The position numbers and the translations under genes were made by a program. Below the pieces are notes generated by a model. It was not told the DNA's origin. It worked only from the letters and a program-made list of their open reading frames with translations, and made no database searches. From the NCBI GenBank assembly GCA_006226895.1, contig SBFN01000003.1, positions 1 through 5,182 on the forward strand: a DNA stretch of 5,182 nucleotides, given 5' to 3'. The DNA is from Deltaproteobacteria bacterium (GTDB taxonomy: Bacteria; Desulfobacterota; Desulfuromonadia; Desulfuromonadales; BM103). How positions within the stretch are numbered: position 1 is the stretch's first letter; the number at the start of each line of letters is the position of its first letter. Shown here piece after piece: positions 1-4,079 of this stretch.

Positions 1-326
1 AGAACCTGGCCATCGTGAGGGTCTGAGCCGTGGCAGGTTTCACAGGTTACCACGCCCTCAAACAAAATCAGTTCTGAGGGGATGTCCAACGCTGGACGCA
101 GTTTTTCATTGCGTGTGGCATGGGTGGCATAAACTATCCCTATGGCGTGGCTGCCTGAATGAGAATTATCCTTCTGTCCCTCAATGTCTTCATGACAGGA
201 GAGACAACCAGATGAAATTTGCTCTGCCCCGAGTGAAGCGGTCTCAGCGATGCAAACCGTTTTACTGGTGGTCGCGACAGCTACCAGCAAGGTGCAAGTA
301 AGAAGGCATAATCGCAGCGTAATCAT
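1..326 (-). CDS. Exported c-type cytochrome, N-terminal part (runs off left edge)
   Basis: Not previously named here; read by translating the minus strand. 108 complete codons lie inside the window and the C-terminus is cut off. From the chosen start the protein opens with a hydrophobic export signal (MITLRLCLLTCTLLVAVA) and probably becomes periplasmic or outer-surface. Two haem c attachment motifs are visible: CLSCH at residues 41-45 and CETCH at 95-99, with several extra histidines between them (SHSGSH near 55-60) that could be distal haem ligands. The spacing SHxxG ... FEGVVTCETCHGSDPH resembles the doubled-CxxCH multihaem cytochromes common in metal-reducing Desulfuromonadales, so more haem sites probably lie beyond the edge. 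The start at 326 is chosen because GGGAG sits 5 nt upstream; in-frame ATGs at 338 and 365 are alternatives, but 365 overlaps the likely -10 box. Haem number and electron partner cannot be judged from this fragment. Confidence 0.85.
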   Translation of the reverse strand, partial: MITLRLCLLTCTLLVAVATTSKTVCIAETASLGAEQISSGCLSCHEDIEGQKDNSHSGSHAIGIVYATHATRNEKLRPALDIPSELILFEGVVTCETCHGSDPHDGQV

Positions 327-360
327 ATTCGCTCCCATAAATTTAAGGCGTTGTTTTTCA

Positions 361-388
361 ATCATAACGTAAATCGGGAAAACGTCAT
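361..388 (-). promoter_or_regulatory. Probable sigma70-type promoter of the cytochrome gene
   Basis: On the minus strand, ATGACG (388-383) and TATGAT (366-361, five of six consensus bases) are separated by 16 bp. Transcription would start near 354, leaving a leader of about 28 nt before the start codon at 326. The -35 box is a weak match, so this is a moderate prediction from sequence alone. Confidence 0.4.
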
Positions 389-450
389 CATTCACTGAAA
401 CGGGCGGTGGCAGAGAAAGTCTTGTCTTCTAGAGTTAATGCTCAAACGAG

Positions 451-478
451 TTGACGCTGTCTGGCCCATTGTTAGCAT
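451..478 (+). promoter_or_regulatory. Possible weak promoter of the PHP gene
   Basis: TTGACG (451-456) and TAGCAT (473-478, four of six consensus bases) have a 16-bp spacer. Transcription would start near 485, inside the heptamer repeat tract, giving a leader of roughly 78 nt. The -10 box overlaps the left arm of the inverted repeat at 463-477, so folding or protein binding there could affect expression. This is tentative. Confidence 0.3.
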
Positions 479-529
479 TTTCGTCCCTCGTCCCTCGTCC
501 CCCGTTTTTAGATTTGTGCTAACATGGCC
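463..529. repeat. Inverted repeat enclosing a three-copy heptamer repeat
   Basis: The outer arms are GGCC-C-AT-T-GTTAGCA (463-477) and TGCTAAC-AT-GGCC (517-529). They give 13 base pairs with two single-base bulges around a 39-nt loop. Inside the loop is a 7-bp tandem repeat: CGTCCCT (482-488), CGTCCCT (489-495), CGTCCCC (496-502), then a decayed CGTTTTT-like end. No T-run follows the right arm, so it does not look like an intrinsic terminator. It lies 34 bp before the PHP start codon. Its function is unknown; it may be a dispersed intergenic repeat. Confidence 0.75.
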
Positions 530-562
530 GAAACTGTTCTCTTCTAATAGATCGGTAATTAT

Positions 563-1423
563 ATGCGTGCCCTGGTTGACCTTCATCTCCATAGCCTTTT
601 TTCCGATGGCATCTTAACGCCCACAGAGTTGGTTGCCGAAGCCGCTTCTCTCGGTTTGCGCGCAATAGCCTTGGCTGATCATGACAATGTTGATGGTGTC
701 CCGGAAGCGCTCGCAGCGGGGCTCAAGTACGATGTTGAAATCATTCCTGCGGTAGAGCTCTCCGTACAGTGGGAGGAGCTGAGTGACATTCATCTGCTCG
801 GTTATGCCTTTGATCATAAAAACGCGGCTTTGCAAAAGGCCCTTGCCGAATTCAGGGACTTTCGTGCCGGCCGCAGCGAGCGCATTCTTGTCAATATCAA
901 CCAACGCCTTACCGGGGAGGGACGACAGCCTCTTGATTATGCCGATGTTGCAAAGCGTGCCGGAGGCACCATTGGCCGGCCTCACATCGGCCAGGCCCTG
1001 CTCGCAGCAGGTTTCGTCAAGGATATGGAAGAAGCCTTCACACGCTACCTGGTCCCTTGCAACGAACCGAAGAGGTTTTTCCCCCTCGAAGAGGCGATCA
1101 AGCTGATCCATGATGCCGGTGGTTGTACGGTCCTGGCCCATCCGGTCTTTATCGGGGTCAGCGATGTCCGGCTCGGCGAGTTGCTCGATATTTTTATCGG
1201 TCTTGGCCTTGACGGTGTGGAAGCGTACAGCTCAGGAACCACCAATGATGGTATCGATCGCTACATTACCATGGCTCGCAGGAGAAAGCTGATCGTCACC
1301 GGTGGCTCCGATTTTCATCAGCCCATCAAGGGTGGTGTTGAGATGGGTAAGGGCAGGGGCAATCTGAAGATTCCTTACAGGTGTGTCGAAGAGATTCGGG
1401 ACCTTGTCGATAAGAGAGGTTGA
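563..1423 (+). CDS. PHP-domain phosphoesterase, YciV/RNase AM type
   Basis: A 286-residue cytoplasmic metal-dependent phosphoesterase of the polymerase-and-histidinol-phosphatase (PHP) family. The metal-binding motifs appear in order: DLHLHS (H8, H10), SDG (D15), ADHD (H40, D41), VELS (E65), H77, GRPHIGQ (H141), LAHP (H193) and GSDFH (D250, H252). The GRPHI insert and overall length match the YciV/TrpH subgroup. Characterised members include E. coli RNase AM, a 5'-3' exonuclease that trims RNA ends and degrades short oligonucleotides, and a nucleoside 3',5'-bisphosphate phosphatase. Either activity fits; the sequence alone does not separate them. The start is the only ATG that keeps the whole first motif, and an in-frame stop lies just upstream. 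No clear Shine-Dalgarno sequence precedes it. The gene stands alone, convergent with mntP and divergent from the cytochrome gene. Confidence 0.9.
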   Translation: MRALVDLHLHSLFSDGILTPTELVAEAASLGLRAIALADHDNVDGVPEALAAGLKYDVEIIPAVELSVQWEELSDIHLLGYAFDHKNAALQKALAEFRDFRAGRSERILVNINQRLTGEGRQPLDYADVAKRAGGTIGRPHIGQALLAAGFVKDMEEAFTRYLVPCNEPKRFFPLEEAIKLIHDAGGCTVLAHPVFIGVSDVRLGELLDIFIGLGLDGVEAYSSGTTNDGIDRYITMARRRKLIVTGGSDFHQPIKGGVEMGKGRGNLKIPYRCVEEIRDLVDKRG

Positions 1424-1448
1424 TGCCCTTCCTGATAATATTTCCAGT

Positions 1449-1474
1449 CACCTGAAGTCTTAAGCTGACAGGTG
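1449..1474. other. Small inverted repeat in the convergent gap
   Basis: CACCTG (1449-1454) and CAGGTG (1469-1474) form a 6-bp stem around a 14-nt loop, overlapping the stop codon of mntP. It sits where both convergent transcripts would end, but no T-run follows on either strand. A terminator role is therefore only a guess. Confidence 0.25.
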
Positions 1475-2020
1475 CTCAATCAAGATTTTGATACCAATCG
1501 CAATCAGCACCATCCCGCCAAATATTTCCACGCGAGACCCCCAACGATCACCGATACGGCCGCCGAGAAGCATTCCGACAAGAGTGAGGACACCGGCGAC
1601 CAGGCCGATAATCAAGGCGGGTATCCAGATCGAGACACCGATAACGCTGAGAGAAAAGCCGACAGCCAGCGCATCGATACTGGTGGCGATAGAGAGTAAA
1701 ACCAGGCTTAACCCTTTGGTGGGGTCGCGATCATCGGTTTTCTCTTCGTCACTGAAGGCCTCATAAATCATGCGGCCACCGATGATCGCCAGCAGGCTGA
1801 AGGCGATCCAATGATCCCAGGCTTCAACCCACTGCATGACGGTGAGTCCGGCCAGCCAGCCGATCACCGGCATCAGCGCCTGGAAAAGACCGAAATGGAA
1901 GCCGAGCCGAAAGAGGTGACGACCGGTCAGACGTGACAGCACGGCACCTGTGCCGAGTGCAACGGCGAAGGCATCCATGGCCAGGGCCAGGGCAAGTCCT
2001 GTTAAGGTGATGGCATCCAT
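1460..2020 (-). CDS. mntP: Manganese efflux pump MntP
   Basis: A 186-residue inner-membrane exporter of the MntP (YebN) family, which pumps Mn2+ out of the cytoplasm to limit manganese toxicity. The protein is almost entirely hydrophobic with about six transmembrane helices and two related halves. The first half carries LAMDAFAVALG with D16, the second SIDALAVG with D116. These match the two aspartates reported as essential in the E. coli protein (D16, D118). A charged cytoplasmic loop (SDEEKTDDRDPTK, about 90-102) joins the halves. Length is normal (E. coli 188). The start is the ATG at 2020, with AGAGGG as a rather distant ribosome site (about 13 nt). The gene is monocistronic here, with its own promoter at 2073-2101. 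The leader appears to be only about 46 nt, and no yybP-ykoY manganese riboswitch was recognised in it. Confidence 0.95.
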   Translation of the reverse strand: MDAITLTGLALALAMDAFAVALGTGAVLSRLTGRHLFRLGFHFGLFQALMPVIGWLAGLTVMQWVEAWDHWIAFSLLAIIGGRMIYEAFSDEEKTDDRDPTKGLSLVLLSIATSIDALAVGFSLSVIGVSIWIPALIIGLVAGVLTLVGMLLGGRIGDRWGSRVEIFGGMVLIAIGIKILIEHLSA

Positions 2021-2072
2021 TTTGCTTTGTTATCCCTCTGCGATAGAGCCTTTGGGGTGGGTCTTCAGCGAG

Positions 2073-2101
2073 TTATTACGGAAGATGGAGCGAATTGTCA
2101 A
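2073..2101 (-). promoter_or_regulatory. Sigma70-type promoter of mntP
   Basis: On the minus strand a perfect TTGACA (2101-2096) is followed after exactly 17 bp by TAATAA (2078-2073). Transcription would begin near 2066, about 46 nt before the mntP start codon. No convincing MntR- or Fur-like palindrome was seen overlapping it. The perfect -35 box and ideal spacing make this the best promoter in the window. Confidence 0.6.
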
Positions 2102-2128
2102 CCATTTCGCTTTTCGTGCGTCTAACCC

Positions 2129-2158
2129 TTGTAAAATTAGTCGTCAATTCGTTACTAT
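2129..2158 (+). promoter_or_regulatory. Possible promoter of the dsbC-like gene
   Basis: TTGTAA (2129-2134) and TACTAT (2153-2158) are separated by 18 bp, each matching four of six consensus bases. It lies back to back with the mntP promoter. The start would be near 2165, leaving an AT-rich leader of about 70 nt that includes the hairpin at 2206-2221. Weak match, tentative. Confidence 0.3.
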
Positions 2159-2205
2159 GAAAATCAAGGATTAACGAAAAAAATAAATTATATGTTAAAT
2201 AACTG

Positions 2206-2221
2206 CCGGGCTTTGTCCCGG
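2206..2221 (+). other. Leader hairpin ahead of the dsbC-like gene
   Basis: CCGGG (2206-2210) and CCCGG (2217-2221) form a perfect 5-bp GC stem with a 6-nt loop, 16 bp before the start codon. The 3' arm covers the first two bases of GGAG (2220-2223), the nearest Shine-Dalgarno-like sequence. That GGAG lies an unusually long 14 nt from the ATG. No T-run follows, so it is not a terminator. It could modulate translation, which is inference. Confidence 0.4.
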
Positions 2222-2237
2222 AGAAAGACGGATTCAA

Positions 2238-3023
2238 ATGCGTTTGTTGATCTTTGTTGCTGCTCTCTTCTTTTGCTCCCAACCTGCTTTTGCCATGACT
2301 GCTGATGGTTGCGGGGCCGGAACCTGCAACGATTGCCACAGCATCACCAAGGAAGAGACGTCATTGCTTTTGGGCACTATGGTTGATAAGGTCAATAGCG
2401 TCGAGTTCTCGGAAATCCCGGGTATGTGGGTGGCTGAAGTAGAGAAGGGTGATAGAAAGCTGCCGGTTTACATCGATTTCTCCAAGCAGTACCTGGTGTC
2501 CGGTAATGTGATCCGTTTGGATGATAAGGAAAACCTGACCAAAAAGCGTCGCGCACGGATGAATAAGGTTGATGTCAGCACGATTCCTCTGGATGACGCG
2601 CTTTTGCTTGGCAAAGCGACGGCCAAAAATAAAGTGGTGGTTTTTACCGACCCGGAATGCCCCTATTGTAAAAAACTGCATGAAGAGTTGAAAGAGGTTG
2701 TCCGCATCGATCCGAACGTTGCCTTTCTGATCAAGCTGTTCCCGTTAAAGATGCACCCCAACGCTTACGGCATTTCCAAGAGCATCATCTGTCACGATTC
2801 TATGGAGTTGTTGGAGCTAAGCTTTGCCGGGAAACCGGTTCCACCGGCCAGTTGTGAAACAAACATGGTGGACCAGACACTGGCTTTAGGGCCGACCCTG
2901 GGTGTGACCTCGACACCGACTCTGATCATGCCAGACGGACTGGTTGTGCCTGGCTATAAAAAAGCGGAAGCGCTCTTGGCGATAATCGGTGAGAATGCTG
3001 CCGTCCAGACGGCTAAACAATAA
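2238..3023 (+). CDS. dsbC: Periplasmic DsbC-like thiol:disulfide isomerase with CxxCH motif
   Basis: A 261-residue exported thioredoxin-fold protein of the DsbC/DsbG type, which reshuffles or reduces disulfides in periplasmic proteins. Residues 1-19 are a signal peptide ending in AFA. A short segment follows with C25 and CNDCH (30-34), a c-type haem attachment pattern absent from E. coli DsbC. Residues about 40-110 correspond to the DsbC dimerisation domain. The catalytic domain has FTDPECPYCKKLHE with active-site CPYC (141-144), a cis-proline loop TSTP (P227) and the family ending VPGY. C185 and C206 match in position and spacing the structural disulfide of E. coli DsbC (C141-C163). The ATG at 2238 is the only start compatible with the signal peptide; an in-frame stop lies upstream at 2196. 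It is 82 bp before fabI with no terminator between them, so co-transcription is possible. Fold assignment is firm; haem binding is unproven. Confidence 0.9.
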   Translation: MRLLIFVAALFFCSQPAFAMTADGCGAGTCNDCHSITKEETSLLLGTMVDKVNSVEFSEIPGMWVAEVEKGDRKLPVYIDFSKQYLVSGNVIRLDDKENLTKKRRARMNKVDVSTIPLDDALLLGKATAKNKVVVFTDPECPYCKKLHEELKEVVRIDPNVAFLIKLFPLKMHPNAYGISKSIICHDSMELLELSFAGKPVPPASCETNMVDQTLALGPTLGVTSTPTLIMPDGLVVPGYKKAEALLAIIGENAAVQTAKQ

Positions 3024-3031
3024 ATTATGGT

Positions 3032-3077
3032 GGCAAAGCTTGCCTTCGATGCGTCTATCTGGTAAGAAACCTACCAG
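3032..3077 (+). other. Two small hairpins between the dsbC-like gene and fabI
   Basis: GGCAA (3032-3036) pairs with TTGCC (3040-3044), and CTGGTA (3059-3064) pairs with TACCAG (3072-3077). Neither is followed by a T-run, so transcription from the dsbC-like gene may continue into fabI. A separate fabI promoter could not be identified with confidence. Confidence 0.3.
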
Positions 3078-3091
3078 CTATCTAATATTTC

Positions 3092-3097
3092 AGGAGG
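3092..3097 (+). promoter_or_regulatory. Strong ribosome binding site of fabI
   Basis: AGGAGG, a full anti-16S match, lies 8 nt before the ATG at 3106, the ideal spacing. It favours 3106 over the in-frame TTG at 3103 (5 nt) and the ATG at 3115 (17 nt). It also excludes the out-of-frame ATG at 3099, only 1 nt away. Confidence 0.8.
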
Positions 3098-3105
3098 AAT
3101 GATTG

Positions 3106-3873
3106 ATGGGTTTGATGACTGGCAAGCGCGGTGTCATTTTTGGTGTCGCTAACGACAAGAGTATTGCCTGGGGGGTTGCACAGCAATTGCATGAGGCCGG
3201 TGCCGAACTGGCTTTTACCTACCTGAATGAAGCTCTGGAAAAGCGCGTCCGTCCCTTGGCCGAGAGCCTCGACTCAAAAATTATCCTGCCCTGCGACGTT
3301 GGCGCGGATGAAGAGGTTGAAGCGGTTTTTAAAGAGTTGGAGAAAGAGTGGGGAACGATCGATTTTGTCGTACACGCTGTCGCTTTCGCCAACCGTGAAG
3401 ATTTGAAAAACCCCTTCTCGCAGACGAGCCGGGAAGGGTTCAATCTTGCCATGGATATCAGCGCTTACTCACTACTTCCCATGACGCGTTATGCCATGCC
3501 TTTGATGACTGAAGGCGGCAGCATCGTGACGATGAGCTACCTCGGCGCTGTGATGGCTGTCCCAGATTACAACGTGATGGGTGTTGCCAAGGCAGCTTTG
3601 GAAGCCTCGGTGCGTTACCTGGCGGCTGAGCTTGGCCCTCAGAAGATCCGGGTCAACGCCGTGTCCGCAGGGCCAATCAAAACTTTGGCCGCTTCCGGTA
3701 TCGGCAACTTCAAACAGAAACTGCACACCATGGAAGAACGCAGCCCCTTGCGGAGAACGGTTACTCAGGATGAGGTCGGTAAATCAACCCTCTACCTTCT
3801 CTCCGATCTGTCCACGGGTGTGACTGGAGAAGTTCACTACGTCGATGGTGGTTTCAATATCTCGGCTTTATGA
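3106..3873 (+). CDS. fabI: Enoyl-[acyl-carrier-protein] reductase (NADH), FabI
   Basis: A 255-residue cytoplasmic short-chain dehydrogenase family enzyme. It reduces trans-2-enoyl-ACP to acyl-ACP with NADH, the last step of each fatty-acid elongation cycle. The FabI-type dinucleotide site GVANDKSIAWG occupies residues 13-23. The catalytic region SYLG...YNVMGVAK gives Y145, Y155 and K162, equivalent to E. coli Y146, Y156 and K163, with the Y-x6-K spacing of FabI rather than the usual Y-x3-K. SAGPIKTLAASGI is the substrate-binding-loop region, and the C-terminal VDGGFNI is typical. Length is normal (E. coli 262). At the position equivalent to E. coli G93, reported to influence triclosan sensitivity, this protein has alanine (HAVAFA, A93). 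A strong Shine-Dalgarno precedes the start, and an intrinsic terminator follows 25 bp after the stop. Confidence 0.96.
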   Translation: MGLMTGKRGVIFGVANDKSIAWGVAQQLHEAGAELAFTYLNEALEKRVRPLAESLDSKIILPCDVGADEEVEAVFKELEKEWGTIDFVVHAVAFANREDLKNPFSQTSREGFNLAMDISAYSLLPMTRYAMPLMTEGGSIVTMSYLGAVMAVPDYNVMGVAKAALEASVRYLAAELGPQKIRVNAVSAGPIKTLAASGIGNFKQKLHTMEERSPLRRTVTQDEVGKSTLYLLSDLSTGVTGEVHYVDGGFNISAL

Positions 3874-3898
3874 TTTTGTTGCGTCATATATAATTATC

Positions 3899-3925
3899 AA
3901 AAAAGGCCCCTTGCGGGCCTTTTTT
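3899..3925 (+). terminator. Intrinsic (rho-independent) terminator after fabI
   Basis: A perfect 11-bp stem, AAAAAAGGCCC (3899-3909) with GGGCCTTTTTT (3915-3925), closes a 5-nt loop (CTTGC) and ends in six Ts. It begins 25 bp after the fabI stop codon. The symmetric A- and T-tracts would make it work in either direction. It separates fabI from hflX, implying that hflX has its own promoter downstream. Confidence 0.93.
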
Positions 3926-3987
3926 GCGTAAGAGTCGGGAGAAGTGGAACGCGCTGTGCAGTAAATAGCCATGACACCGCCACGGGG

Positions 3988-4034
3988 ACTGCCCTCGCAG
4001 TCAGGGCAGTTGTCCTGATGCTTTTGGACAACTG
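3988..4034 (+). other. Overlapping, mutually exclusive hairpins upstream of hflX
   Basis: Stem A pairs ACTGCCCT (3988-3995) with AGGGCAGT (4003-4010), loop 7 nt. Stem B pairs CAGTTGTCC (4007-4015) with GGACAACTG (4026-4034), loop 10 nt. Positions 4007-4010 are shared, so only one stem can form fully at a time. The left arm of B can also pair with the last heptamer copy (GACAACTG, 4062-4069). Neither stem ends in a T-run. The layout resembles a switch, but it could be a by-product of the repeat tract. Confidence 0.5.
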
Positions 4035-4069
4035 ATAACTGATCACTGCTTACTGACAATTGACAACTG
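4028..4069 (+). repeat. Six-copy degenerate 7-bp tandem repeat
   Basis: Six contiguous heptamers: ACAACTG, ATAACTG, ATCACTG, CTTACTG, ACAATTG, ACAACTG (consensus about AYAACTG). The first and last copies are identical and the inner ones have drifted. The tract ends 10 bp before the hflX start codon, where a ribosome site would be expected, and no good Shine-Dalgarno is seen. Similar heptamer tracts are known in other bacterial intergenic regions (for example the STRR repeats of cyanobacteria). It has the same unit length as, but a different sequence from, the repeat at 482-502. Confidence 0.8.
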
Positions 4070-4079
4070 GTATTTAATA

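Noticed and set aside
113..301. 62-codon plus-strand open frame
   Set aside because: It lies antisense to the cytochrome gene, whose minus-strand frame has a signal peptide and two CxxCH motifs; the plus-strand translation shows no recognisable domain.
614..1141. 175-codon minus-strand open frame inside the PHP gene
   Set aside because: The plus-strand frame contains the complete ordered set of PHP metal ligands; the antisense frame is a shadow with no family features.
2206..2221. GC hairpin considered as an intrinsic terminator
   Set aside because: No T-run follows on either strand, and it sits in the leader of a gene rather than after one.
3099..3152. Short frame from the ATG immediately after the fabI ribosome site
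   Set aside because: Only 1 nt separates it from AGGAGG, and it is out of frame with FabI, ending after 17 codons.
3971..4018. 15-codon plus-strand frame (MTPPRGLPSQSGQLS) that could be a leader peptide before hflX
   Set aside because: It overlaps the competing hairpins, which is suggestive, but there is no Shine-Dalgarno and no run of a regulatory amino acid, so coding is not supported.
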